NCBI GenBank assembly: GCA_963738325.1
Contig: CAVTWD010000008.1
Span: forward strand, 124,001 to 188,000
Source: CAVTWD01 sp963738325
GTDB lineage: Bacteria > Actinomycetota > Acidimicrobiia > Acidimicrobiales > Ilumatobacteraceae
Direction: 5' to 3'
Length of the DNA: 64,000 nucleotides
Part shown: positions 31,323 through 39,664 of the stretch, piece by piece
How positions within the stretch are numbered: the first letter of the stretch is position 1
How the letters are laid out: each line of letters starts with the position of its first letter
Notes under the pieces: generated by a model
What the model saw: only the letters and a program-made list of their open reading frames with translations
Database searches by the model: none
Told to the model about the DNA's origin: nothing
Translations under genes and position numbers: made by a program

Positions 31323-32545
31323 GCCCCGGGCTGCCGCCCCAGCCCCCGCACCAGCGCAACGGCCACCAGCGGTACCGCCCCGCCGAGCAGGACCAGCCCC
31401 ACCTCCAGGCCGACGACATGGAGGACGGCAGGGGCCAGCACCGATCCGAGGAACACCGCGCCGACGACGGCGGTGTCGTAGAAACCGAAGACGCGGGCGA
31501 GGACCTCGCTCGGCACCGCCTTCTGGATTGCGCCCACCGCGATGACCTCGGTCACGACGGAGGCTCCGCCCGAGATCATGAGCAGCACCACCGCCGGACC
31601 CGCGTGGCGAGCCACGGCCAGGAGCGCGACGGATGCGCCGCACACCAAGCATGCCGTCGCCGGTAGGGCCGATCGGGCGAGACGGTTGGTCAGCACGACC
31701 CCGGCCAAGGCGCCGAGACCGAAGGCCGCGTTCAGGACGCCGTAGCCCGTGGCGCCGATGTGGAGATGGCGGGCGACCAGCACGAGCGCGACCAGAGCAC
31801 CGCCGTAGACGAAGTTCACGGTGACGCCGAGCACGAACGGACCGGCCGCGCTTCGCGAGGCCGCGACGGCCCGGAGGCCCGCAGTGAGCTCGCGTCGCCA
31901 TCCGTCCCGGCCGTCGCGGGAGGGAGCGGGCAGCAGCGGCACCGAGAGGAGGGGCACCAGCGCGGCGAGCAGCACGAGGGCGTCGAGCAACATGACGGCG
32001 GCGGGTCCCGCATGGAGGAGCGCGCCGCCGAGCGCGGGGCCGACAAGGAACCCCGACGCCTCGACCATCGTGACCAACGCGTTGGCCGGTGTGAGCCCGG
32101 CCCTGTCGACGAGCCCGGGCACGACCGCGGCCACCGTCGGGTAGCACGGCGTACCCACCGCCACCAGCAGGGCGCTGAGCGAGACGATGACGGCGGGAGC
32201 CGCCCCGGCGGAGATCGCGAACGCGGTCAACCCGGCGAGCGCGGCGCGTCCGGTGAGGGAGGCGATCAGGACGCGGCGGCGGTCGCAGTGGTCCGCCACC
32301 ACACCGCTCAGGCTCGAACACAGCAAGTAGGGGACGAATCGCGAGGCGGCCGCGGCGGCCACCCACGCGGTCGAGCCGGTGCGGTCATAGACGGCGACCG
32401 TCACGGCCACCGCGCCGAGCGATTGCCCGAGGGCCGAGCCCCCGAAGGCGGCGAGGAGCGCACCGAAGGGTCGGGTGCCGAGCACGCCGCGATAGGTGCC
32501 CTGCCCGCGCGCCTCGATCTCGACGGTGACGCCTTCCTCGGCCAT
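31160..32545 (-). CDS. MFS-family efflux transporter
   Basis: A 461-residue major facilitator with about 12 membrane segments in two halves. The cytoplasmic loop signature is SGVVADHCDRRRVLI, followed by LTGRAALAGL; the second half contains GATGYGVLNAAFGLGALAG and VFGFYDTAVVGAVFLGSVLAP. It most resembles drug/metabolite exporters of the enterobactin-exporter-like type. ATG 32545 (MAEEGVTVEIEARG) starts it, about 75 bp from the divergent cofE. The last 50 or so residues overlap the end of cofD antisense and look non-membrane, so the true stop may have been lost. Substrate unknown; position between F420 genes does not prove a link. Confidence 0.83.
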   Translation of the reverse strand: MAEEGVTVEIEARGQGTYRGVLGTRPFGALLAAFGGSALGQSLGAVAVTVAVYDRTGSTAWVAAAAASRFVPYLLCSSLSGVVADHCDRRRVLIASLTGRAALAGLTAFAISAGAAPAVIVSLSALLVAVGTPCYPTVAAVVPGLVDRAGLTPANALVTMVEASGFLVGPALGGALLHAGPAAVMLLDALVLLAALVPLLSVPLLPAPSRDGRDGWRRELTAGLRAVAASRSAAGPFVLGVTVNFVYGGALVALVLVARHLHIGATGYGVLNAAFGLGALAGVVLTNRLARSALPATACLVCGASVALLAVARHAGPAVVLLMISGGASVVTEVIAVGAIQKAVPSEVLARVFGFYDTAVVGAVFLGSVLAPAVLHVVGLEVGLVLLGGAVPLVAVALVRGLGRQPGAQPAAASTAAAREAATAGERMIVSVTMQATPSAATSFRKPWSASSITSAPATSR

Positions 32546-32621
32546 CAGGAACACCCGAGCCTTCCGGTGGCACGACGGATACGCCGCGGGGCTCCGGGAG
32601 TCGAACCGTAAGGTGAGCGGC

Positions 32622-33338
32622 GTGGGCCGCTTGGAGGTGTGGGGCGTCGAGGGCATCGGCGAGGTGCGGCGCGGTGACGCACTGGCGGACGTGATCGCGG
32701 ATGCCTGCGCCAGCCCGCCCAACGGACCGCTCCGTGACGGCGATGTGCTCGTCGTCACCCAGAAGGTGGTTTCGAAGGCCGAGGGTCGCCTCGTCGCCAT
32801 CGACCCTGATGACCCGCGATCGCACAAGTCCGTGGTGGAGGCCGAGGCGGTACGGGTCCTCCGGCGGCGGGGCGACCTCGTCATCACCGAGACCCGCCAC
32901 GGCTTCGTCTGCGCCAACAGCGGCGTGGACCTCTCGAACGTCGAGCGCGGCTACGCCGCCCTCCTCCCCGTCGACAGCGACCGGTCCGCTCGGCGCTTAC
33001 GCGACCGGCTTCGAGCCCGCGCCCACGTGCAGGTGGGCGTCATCGTGAGCGACACCTTCGGCCGCCCTTGGCGCAAGGGGCTCACGGACGTGGCCATCGG
33101 GTGCGCCGGAGTGGCCGCCGTGGTGGACCTGAGGGGGACGGAGGACGCCCTCGGCCGTGTGATGCAGGTCACGGAGGTGGCCGTGGCCGACGAGCTGGCG
33201 TCGGCGGCCGAGCTCGTCATGGGGAAGTCCGCTGGCATCCCGGTGGCCATCGTGCGCGGCGTCGAGGCGGCCTGGTTGCGAGATGCAAGCGTCGCCCGCG
33301 AGCTCGTGCGCCCGGCCGCGGAGGACCTCTTCCGGTAG
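32622..33338 (+). CDS. cofE: Coenzyme F420-0:L-glutamate ligase, single-domain form
   Basis: About 238 residues matching the CofE domain. It adds gamma-linked glutamates to F420-0 using GTP. Motifs are VWGVEGIGEVRRGD, VLVVTQKVVSKAEGR, GFVCANSGVDLSNV, VGVIVSDTFGRPWRKGLTDVAIG and VADELASAAELVMGK. GTG 32622 is favoured by AAGGTGA 6 bases upstream; GTG 32613 is an alternative. Mycobacterial FbiB carries a second, nitroreductase-like domain of about 200 residues that reduces dehydro-F420; it is absent here and the stop is followed by noncoding DNA. The reductase must be encoded elsewhere, or the pathway uses another route. Confidence 0.92.
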   Translation: MGRLEVWGVEGIGEVRRGDALADVIADACASPPNGPLRDGDVLVVTQKVVSKAEGRLVAIDPDDPRSHKSVVEAEAVRVLRRRGDLVITETRHGFVCANSGVDLSNVERGYAALLPVDSDRSARRLRDRLRARAHVQVGVIVSDTFGRPWRKGLTDVAIGCAGVAAVVDLRGTEDALGRVMQVTEVAVADELASAAELVMGKSAGIPVAIVRGVEAAWLRDASVARELVRPAAEDLFR

Positions 33339-33429
33339 CCCGACGGTCGCCGGAGAACCTCACCGCACGAAGCAGGCGGCTGAACGTGCCTTCGGAAATC
33401 GCACGAATAGGTGGTTCGGAGCTCCGGCG

Positions 33430-34341
33430 CTAGCCGCCGCGGCGGAGGGCGTCGATGCCTTCGGCGAGGGGTGTCCACGGGGCCCAGCCGAGGTGGATGC
33501 GGGCCCGCACGGGCGAGAGCGCAAAACGCGTCGGCACCACGCTCTCCCCCGGCACGTAGGCCGGTGACGGCGCCGAATCACCGACCACCATCCGGTGGAG
33601 ATCGCGCAGGCTCGTCTGCACACCGGTGCCGATGTTCACGACCAGACCGCTGCCGCGCCCGCCGGCTCGCACGAGCGCGTCCACCGCGTCATCGATGTAG
33701 AGCAGGTCGCGAGTGCAGCGGGCGTCGCCGGCCAACGTGGCGGGCTTCCCCCGGGCGGCGGCGTCGAGCAGCGCGGCCACCGGGCCGCGCTCGGGCGCCT
33801 GGCGGGAGCCGTAGACCGAGGAGAAGGCGAGCGCGGTGAACTCCAGGTCGTGCTCCGCGCGGTATTGGGCCAGCACGTCGGCCACCGCTCGGCCGCACAC
33901 GCCCGCGAGGCTGGTCGGCGTGAAGGCCTGGCCTTCACGGATGGGCAACTCCTTCGACGGCACCTCGCCGTACAACGCCATGGCGTCGAGCGCGGCGACC
34001 ACCTTTTCGGCGCCGCTCGACCGGGCGGCCTCCAGGAGGTTCACGGTGCCGACGACGGCGAGCTCGGCCACCGCTCGCGGCGTGGCCGCCGGTGCCGGCG
34101 CGCCCAGGTGGAAGACGACCTCCGGCCCCCGCCGCTGCAGCAGCTCGACCAGCTGTGGAGTGAGGAGATCGAGGTGATGGATGTGCAACCGTCCCGCCGC
34201 GACGGCCCGGGCCTCGGCGAGATTGGCGAGCGAGCCCGTGGAGAGGTCGTCGACGACGTCGACGGCGTTGCCCTCGGCCAACAGCCGGTCGACGAGGTGA
34301 GAGCCGAGGAAGCCGGCCCCACCGGTGACGAGGGCCCGCAC
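33430..34341 (-). CDS. Extended SDR (sugar epimerase-like) lacking the catalytic Tyr-Lys pair
   Basis: A 303-residue NAD-dependent epimerase/dehydratase fold with an intact nucleotide loop (VTGGAGFLGSHLVD) and family blocks VVFHLGAPA, SSVYGSRQAPERG and DLLYIDDAVDALV. Where active relatives have YxxxK, this protein reads SLAGVCGRAVAD, with neither Tyr nor Lys. The usual S/T-S before VYG is ALDAMALYG. It probably binds NAD and a nucleotide sugar but cannot do standard SDR chemistry. GTG 34341 starts 3 bp after the guanylyltransferase stop. A regulatory or structural role in the GDP-mannose operon, or an altered active site, is possible. Confidence 0.82.
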   Translation of the reverse strand: MRALVTGGAGFLGSHLVDRLLAEGNAVDVVDDLSTGSLANLAEARAVAAGRLHIHHLDLLTPQLVELLQRRGPEVVFHLGAPAPAATPRAVAELAVVGTVNLLEAARSSGAEKVVAALDAMALYGEVPSKELPIREGQAFTPTSLAGVCGRAVADVLAQYRAEHDLEFTALAFSSVYGSRQAPERGPVAALLDAAARGKPATLAGDARCTRDLLYIDDAVDALVRAGGRGSGLVVNIGTGVQTSLRDLHRMVVGDSAPSPAYVPGESVVPTRFALSPVRARIHLGWAPWTPLAEGIDALRRGG

Positions 34342-34344
34342 CGG

Positions 34345-35349
34345 TCAGACCGGTTCGGGCACGCGTGTGCCGGAGAGGCGAGCGCCCTCCTCCACGGCCA
34401 CGTCAGCGCCGACGACCACCTCGACGAGATGAGCACCGGCTCCGATGACCGCGCCGGTGCCGACGATCGAGTCGACGAGGCGGGCGTCGCGACCGACCCG
34501 TACCCGAGGAAGCACCACACTTCTCGATACGACCGCTCCGCCCTCGATGCACGCGTCAGTGCCGACGATCGCGCGTTCCACGAGGGCGGCGGCATCGACA
34601 CGGGCGCCCGCGGCCACGGGGTCGCAGCGATCATGGGTCCGCCGGCCCTCCAAGATGTCGAGGTTCGCCTGGCGGTAGAGCTCGGGCCGGCCCGTGTCGA
34701 GCCAGTAGTCATCGGTCGCCATCGCGTAGAGGGTGCCGTCCTCGACCATGGCCGGGAACGTACGGCGCTCGATCGACGCCGGGAGGTCCGGCTCGATGCG
34801 GGCCAACACCGAGGCTTCCAGCACGTAGGTCCCCGCGTTGACGAGGTTGGTGGGCGCCTCGTCTCGCGGCGGCTTCTCGATGAAGGCCTGCACGCGCCCA
34901 TCCTCGTCGGTGGGCACGACGCCGAACGCGGATGGGTCAGCGACCGGGGTGAGGTGGATCGTCGCCTCCGCCCCGCGCGGACGATGCAAGGCGAGCAGCG
35001 ACGCGACGTCCAGATCGGTGAGCACGTCGCCATTGACCACGATGAAGGTCTCGCCGATGCCGCCGAGGCCCGCGGCGAACCGGATGGCCCCTGCGGTGTC
35101 GAGCGGCTCTGGCTCGACGGCGTAGGCGAGGCGCACCCCGGCGCACGTGCCGTCCGGGTAAGCGGCGATGAAGTCATCGGGACGGAAGCCGAGGGAGAGC
35201 ACGGCCTCGGTCACCCCGCCGCGAGCCAGGTTGGCCAGCACCCGTTCGAGCATCGGCAGGTGGCCGACGGGCAGCAGCGACTTGGGAGTGGTGAGGGTCA
35301 GCGGTCGGAGACGGGTCCCGAACCCTCCGACCAGGACCACCGCCCTCAT
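34345..35349 (-). CDS. manC: Mannose-1-phosphate guanylyltransferase
   Basis: A 334-residue sugar-1-phosphate nucleotidyltransferase. The N-terminal signature is VVLVGGFGTRLRPLTLTTPKSLLPVG. IVVNGDVLTDLD holds the metal-binding aspartate, and FIEKPPRDEAPTNLVNAGTYVL the sugar-binding region. The C-terminal 80 residues form a hexapeptide left-handed helix (VERAIVGTDACIEGGAVV...). It would make GDP-mannose from mannose-1-phosphate supplied by manB. ATG 35349 overlaps the upstream stop as ATGA. It corresponds in position and strand to M. tuberculosis Rv3264c. Other NDP donors (UDP or dTDP) cannot be excluded from sequence alone. Confidence 0.85.
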   Translation of the reverse strand: MRAVVLVGGFGTRLRPLTLTTPKSLLPVGHLPMLERVLANLARGGVTEAVLSLGFRPDDFIAAYPDGTCAGVRLAYAVEPEPLDTAGAIRFAAGLGGIGETFIVVNGDVLTDLDVASLLALHRPRGAEATIHLTPVADPSAFGVVPTDEDGRVQAFIEKPPRDEAPTNLVNAGTYVLEASVLARIEPDLPASIERRTFPAMVEDGTLYAMATDDYWLDTGRPELYRQANLDILEGRRTHDRCDPVAAGARVDAAALVERAIVGTDACIEGGAVVSRSVVLPRVRVGRDARLVDSIVGTGAVIGAGAHLVEVVVGADVAVEEGARLSGTRVPEPV

Positions 35350-36122
35350 CCGCTGGTGGACGAGGAGGGCGTTGTCGTGGCCGTCGTCGTGGTGGCCCGC
35401 GGGACCGTTGCCGCCCCCGGTGCCGTCGTCGCCCCCGGGACCGTGGTGGCGCCGGCCACGGTGGTCGGCGTCGTGCCGACGTCGCTCAGCTGATCGAGGG
35501 TCGGGATGCTCGGCGGCTTCAGCTTGTCGAGGTTCACGTCGTCGGGCACCCAGGCGATGGTCATGGCCATGCGGTCGTTGGTGAACCGGATGTTCTTGAA
35601 GTCGCTCGTGTAGATCCTCGGGGCGGCCGTACCCGTGGCGTCGTCCCACACCGCCACCCGCAGGTTGGCCGGCTTGCCCTTGCAGTCCTTCCCGTTCTCG
35701 TAGGTGCCGAGGTTCTCGGGCATCTCGAGCTTGGTGTTGGACATCTTGATCCCCGCCGCGTTGAAGAAGACCCCCAGTTTGGCATTCGAGCCCGTCGAGA
35801 CGGAGGAGAACGGGTGGACGTGGATGACGCCGTCGCCGTGGGTGTGGATGCCGTTCGGGTCGTTCTGGTTCTGGACCGCGGTGAGGAAGTGGTCGCAGGC
35901 ATAGACGCCGTAGGCGGTGTGCCAGTGGTCGGTCAGCGTGGGGGGTTCGGCCACGGCCGCGGTGCGCCCGCTGGTGCGGGCGAAGATGATCAAGGCAACA
36001 CCGACGATGACGACGACGGCGAGGGAGATGTAGAACACCTGGCCCTGGGTCGACCGGACCTTGGTGCCCTTGCCTGCCTTTGCAACCCTGGCGACCTTCT
36101 TCGCCGATGATGCCTTACCCAC
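35346..36122 (-). CDS. Membrane-anchored histidine-rich protein of unknown function
   Basis: A 258-residue protein with a basic N-terminus, one membrane segment (about 28-48, VFYISLAVVVIVGVALIIFA), an outside domain and a threonine/proline/alanine-rich tail (TTPTTVAGATT...). The domain opens DHWHTAYGVYACDHFL and soon has GIHTHGDGVIHVHPFSS, a dense set of histidines suited to metal binding. Two cysteines (YACDH and KDCKG) may pair. GTG 36122 overlaps the end of the upstream glycosyltransferase gene by 8 bp, and its own stop overlaps manC as ATGA. I recall similar unnamed proteins in Acidimicrobiia but know no function. Confidence 0.75.
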   Translation of the reverse strand: MGKASSAKKVARVAKAGKGTKVRSTQGQVFYISLAVVVIVGVALIIFARTSGRTAAVAEPPTLTDHWHTAYGVYACDHFLTAVQNQNDPNGIHTHGDGVIHVHPFSSVSTGSNAKLGVFFNAAGIKMSNTKLEMPENLGTYENGKDCKGKPANLRVAVWDDATGTAAPRIYTSDFKNIRFTNDRMAMTIAWVPDDVNLDKLKPPSIPTLDQLSDVGTTPTTVAGATTVPGATTAPGAATVPRATTTTATTTPSSSTSG

Positions 36123-37386
36123 GAGTCATCGAGGCTAGCGGCTGGTCGGCGCTCATCCCGGTCGGCCGGCGAAGCTCGTCGAACAATGACTCGTAGGCCG
36201 CGGCGACCGCGCCGGGCGAAACCCACCGCTCCACGAAGGCACGGCCGCGAGCCCCCATCGCCTCCGCGCTCCCTGGGTCAGCCAGCAGACGGCGGAGCGC
36301 GCCGACGAAGGCGGTCGGGTCCTCGGGGGCGACGGAAAGCCCGCAACTGGCCCGTGCCACGAGCGCGGCGACCTCGGTACCCGCATCGATGCTCGCCAGT
36401 AGGGGACGGCCGGCGGCGAGGATCGAGTAGGTCTTCGACGGGACGCTCGACGTCGCGAGGCCTCGGCGGAGGGGCACGACATGGATGTCGCCGCTGGCGA
36501 GAACCTCGGCCAGACGCGCCTTGGGCTGGTACGGCGCGAAGCGCACGTTCGGGAGGTCGCCCGCTTGCCGCCGCAGCTCCTCGCGCGCCGAGCCGCCACC
36601 GTTGATCACGAAGACCACGCCGGCATCGTCGGCGAGCTCACGCGCCGCCAGGATCATGAGCTCGAGGGATTGCGAGAACCCGACGTTCCCCGCGTACATC
36701 ACCACCGTCTCGGGCCCGATGCCGAGCTCGGCCCGGTACGGCGTCAGGCGCGGCCGCGGCTGGATCGCCTGGGTGTCGACGAAGTTCGGAATTACGCGGA
36801 CCTTGGAGCTGTGGCCCTCTGGCAGCTTGCCGGCCACGTTCTGGCGCAGATCCTCGGAGAGCACCGTGATCGCGTCCGCAGCGCGGTAGCTGGCCCGCTC
36901 GAGCCATCGGGTGGCCCGGATCAGCCGCGGATCGGTGATCGCGCCGAGCTCGATGGCGACGTCCGGGAACACATCCTGGATGTTGAAGACCAAGGGTCCT
37001 CCGCGGGCCAGGGCGACGGTGGCCCCCGTGAGCCCGAGGGTCAACGGCGGCGACATCGCGAGCACGCCGTCGACCGTCCCACCGCGCAGGCCGGCGAGAC
37101 CGGCGAGGCCGCTGAAGGCGGCGAAGCCCGCGGCGCGGCGGGGGATCGACGTCTTGTCGGTCGGGAAGGGATGGACCCGGGTGATCGAACCCCACTCGGT
37201 GGCCTCGCGGCGCACGAGCGTGCCCGACCACTCGGGCTCGACCCGATGGTGGACGTACCAAGGGAGTGCGGAGACGACGTGCACCTGGTGCCCACGGTCG
37301 GCCAGCTCGAGCACGATCCGGGTCATGACCTCCCCGGTCGGGGCGACGTCGGGAGCGAAGTGCGGGCAGAGGATCGCGAGCTTCAC
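36115..37386 (-). CDS. GT4-family glycosyltransferase (WbuB-like)
   Basis: 423 residues. The N-terminal domain starts MKLAILCPHFAPDVAPTGEVMTRI. Further motifs are FNIQDVFPDVAIELG, VYRAADAITVLSEDL-like sequence, VMYAGNVGFSQSLELM and SGDIHVVPLRRGLATSSVPSKTYSILAAGRP; the E-x7-E motif is weakened, as in the WbuB/WcaI branch. It probably transfers a deoxy- or amino-sugar in surface glycan assembly. GTG 37386 overlaps the next upstream gene's stop as GTGA. It is third in a row of three coupled GT4 genes. Confidence 0.88.
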   Translation of the reverse strand: MKLAILCPHFAPDVAPTGEVMTRIVLELADRGHQVHVVSALPWYVHHRVEPEWSGTLVRREATEWGSITRVHPFPTDKTSIPRRAAGFAAFSGLAGLAGLRGGTVDGVLAMSPPLTLGLTGATVALARGGPLVFNIQDVFPDVAIELGAITDPRLIRATRWLERASYRAADAITVLSEDLRQNVAGKLPEGHSSKVRVIPNFVDTQAIQPRPRLTPYRAELGIGPETVVMYAGNVGFSQSLELMILAARELADDAGVVFVINGGGSAREELRRQAGDLPNVRFAPYQPKARLAEVLASGDIHVVPLRRGLATSSVPSKTYSILAAGRPLLASIDAGTEVAALVARASCGLSVAPEDPTAFVGALRRLLADPGSAEAMGARGRAFVERWVSPGAVAAAYESLFDELRRPTGMSADQPLASMTRG

Positions 37387-38510
37387 GCGAGGGCGAGACC
37401 GTAGGCGGTGAGGAGCGCGGCCGCCGACCGGCGGGCGGTGAAGCCGACCGCCCGGCTCAGTCCCGCTTGACGGAGCAGGTCGGCTTGGCCCGGGTCATCG
37501 AGCACGAGGGCGATGGCGTCGGCCCACTCCTCCGGCTCGTCGGGATCGACCAGCAGCCCCGCCCCACCGACCACCTCGGGGAGCGCCGCCGTCCGGGCGG
37601 CGATGACCGGGCAGCCGGCGGCCATGGCTTCGATCACGGGCGCGCCGAAGCCCTCGTAACGGCTGGGGAAGACGAGTCCACCCGCGGCGAGGTAGAGCGC
37701 GTCGCGGTCGGCGGCGGGCACGCGCCCCGGCCGCACGACGGCGGTGCCGAGGGCGAGGCCGGCGATCTCCGCTCGGAGGTCATCCTCGGCCGAGCCGGCC
37801 GCACCGAGCAGCACCAACTGCACGTCGGGGTGCGACTTCTGGAGCACCGCGAGCGCCCGGACGAGCACGAGATGGTTCTTGTGGGGATAGGTGATCGCCG
37901 GGTAGACGATGAACGGGCCGGGGAGTCCGTAGCGGGCGCGAGCGGCGGAGACCGCCTCGGGGCCCGGGGGCTCGACCGGCAGGAGCCCGTGGGGCACGAC
38001 GACCACCCGCTCCGGCGCGGCGGCGAGGGATTCGATCACGGTCTGGCGGACGTACTCGCTCGGCACCGTGACGGCATCGGCGCGGCGGACGGCGGTCGGG
38101 ACGGCGCGCCTGAGCCAACTCCGCTTGAGGAGGGAGAAGCTGTCTGGGAACCGCACGTACTGGAGGTCGTGGATGGTGACGACCGACCGGGGCCCCCGTC
38201 CAATGGCTGGGGCCGTCCCGCCACCGTGGTGCATCAGCCGGACGCGATGGCGCCGCGCCCGAGCGGCCAGCCATGAGTTCTCCATCACCACCCGCCAGGC
38301 GCGGTTGGAACCTCGAGCCGGGGCCACCTCGATCGGGTAGTGCACCGCCAGCTCGGGATGGGCCTCGGCCAATCCGGCGAGCCCGAGGATCGTGACGTCG
38401 TAGTCGTGGTCGAGCTCGCGCAGGCCGCTCAGCTGCCGGCAGAGGTACTCCTCCGACCCGCCGACGACGCCGGGTCGCAGCCACAGCAGGTTGACGCCGA
38501 CAGGGATCAT
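37383..38510 (-). CDS. GT4-family glycosyltransferase
   Basis: 375 residues. VVGGSEEYLCRQLSGL is the N-terminal glycine loop. VTIHDLQYVRFPDSFS and AVTVPSEYVRQTVI are typical, and IVYPAITYPHKNHLVLVRAL plus FPSRYEGFGAPVIEAMAAGCPVIA give the GT-B donor site with its EGFGAPVIE element. ATG 38510 overlaps the upstream stop as ATGA and is preferred to GTG 38516. This class often adds mannose or rhamnose from nucleotide sugars; the donor here is unknown. Confidence 0.9.
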   Translation of the reverse strand: MIPVGVNLLWLRPGVVGGSEEYLCRQLSGLRELDHDYDVTILGLAGLAEAHPELAVHYPIEVAPARGSNRAWRVVMENSWLAARARRHRVRLMHHGGGTAPAIGRGPRSVVTIHDLQYVRFPDSFSLLKRSWLRRAVPTAVRRADAVTVPSEYVRQTVIESLAAAPERVVVVPHGLLPVEPPGPEAVSAARARYGLPGPFIVYPAITYPHKNHLVLVRALAVLQKSHPDVQLVLLGAAGSAEDDLRAEIAGLALGTAVVRPGRVPAADRDALYLAAGGLVFPSRYEGFGAPVIEAMAAGCPVIAARTAALPEVVGGAGLLVDPDEPEEWADAIALVLDDPGQADLLRQAGLSRAVGFTARRSAAALLTAYGLALA

Positions 38511-39619
38511 CGCCACGTCGCGTCCCGGTAGGCGGCCACCGTCAGCTCCGCCGTCCGGGCCCAGGTCATCTCGGCCGCCCTCGCCCGCCCGGCCCGGGCG
38601 AGCTCGGCCCGCCGGTCGAGCGCCTCCACCATCCCTCGTTCGATGTCGGCCACGTCCAACGGGTCGACCAACACGGCCGCGCCACCGGCGACCTCCTCGG
38701 TGGCGGTTCCCTTCGAGGTGACCACGGCAGTGCCCTGGGCCATGGCTTCGAGCACCGGCAGGCCGAAGCCCTCCCGCAGGCTCGGATAGACGAAGGCATC
38801 GGCGCCGGCGTACAGCGCCCGGAGGTCGTCGGCGGGAACGAAACCGAGGGCGAGGACCCTCCCACTCGCGGTCGCCGACCCGGGGCCGGCATCCTCACCC
38901 GCGACCGGCTGCTCTTGGCCCCTCGTCCCCCAGCCTTTCGGCCCTGCGAGCACGAGGCGGCGACCACCCGGGGCGCGCTCGAAGGCCTCGACCAGCCGGG
39001 CGAGGTTCTTGCGGGGCTCGCGGGTCCCGGCGAAGAGGAGGTACCCACCGTCGAGGCCATAGCGCCGCCTGACCCGCACCACGTCCGCCTGGGTCACCGG
39101 CCGGCTGTCCACGCCGTGGGGGACGAGACGTAGCCGGCCGCGGTCGATCCCGTGCGCGGCCGCATCCTCGAGCGTCGCCGAGGAAGGGCACAGCACGAGG
39201 TCGGCCTGGCGGCGGGTGAGCTCGAACCCTCGGCGCAGAATGCGGACCCCTCGGGCGGTGAAATGGCTGGGCTCGTGCACGAAGGCGAGGTCGTGCAGCG
39301 TGACCACGAGTGGCGCGGAACGAGGCGGGACGACCAGCGTGGTGGCGTGGACCACGTCGACCGGCCCGGTGGCCTGCTCCACCCTGGGCCGGCGAAGGTG
39401 GTGCCAGGCCTCATAGAGCAGCGGGCGGGGCAGCCGGAGCTGTCGGACGGCCACGCTGGGCGCGAAGCCTTCCGTCGGAGGGTGGTGGTGGCGGGCCGCC
39501 ACCCCGACGATGTCCACGTCAGCTCGCCTGGCCAGCGCCGAGGCCCGGGCCAGCTCCGACGCGGCCGTGCCGCCCGGGACGCGATGCCAGCACTGCTCGA
39601 GCGTGAAGGCGACGCGCAC
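38507..39619 (-). CDS. GT4-family glycosyltransferase
   Basis: About 370 residues, starting at GTG 39619 (VRVAFTLEQCWHRVPGGTA) with AGGATGG upstream; the frame is open further but homologues start here. Motifs are VVTLHDLAFVHEPSHF, LVLCPSSATLEDAAAHG, YLLFAGTREPRKNLARLVEAF and YPSLREGFGLPVLEAMAQGTAVV. It closely resembles the GT4 at 29.2 kb in layout, so the two may be paralogues. It leads a run of coupled genes through the other two GT4 genes, the His-rich protein and manC. The run is divergent from the GDP-fucose-synthase-like gene. Confidence 0.9.
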   Translation of the reverse strand: MRVAFTLEQCWHRVPGGTAASELARASALARRADVDIVGVAARHHHPPTEGFAPSVAVRQLRLPRPLLYEAWHHLRRPRVEQATGPVDVVHATTLVVPPRSAPLVVTLHDLAFVHEPSHFTARGVRILRRGFELTRRQADLVLCPSSATLEDAAAHGIDRGRLRLVPHGVDSRPVTQADVVRVRRRYGLDGGYLLFAGTREPRKNLARLVEAFERAPGGRRLVLAGPKGWGTRGQEQPVAGEDAGPGSATASGRVLALGFVPADDLRALYAGADAFVYPSLREGFGLPVLEAMAQGTAVVTSKGTATEEVAGGAAVLVDPLDVADIERGMVEALDRRAELARAGRARAAEMTWARTAELTVAAYRDATWR

Positions 39620-39664
39620 GGCCGACCATCCTGGCAGGCGGGCTCGCCGTAGCATGATCGTCCG

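Noticed and set aside
33339..33429. A tRNA gene in the gap between cofE and the SDR
   Set aside because: No cloverleaf, GGTTCGA-type T-loop or CCA end could be arranged; only the GCCGCCTG-type element is present.
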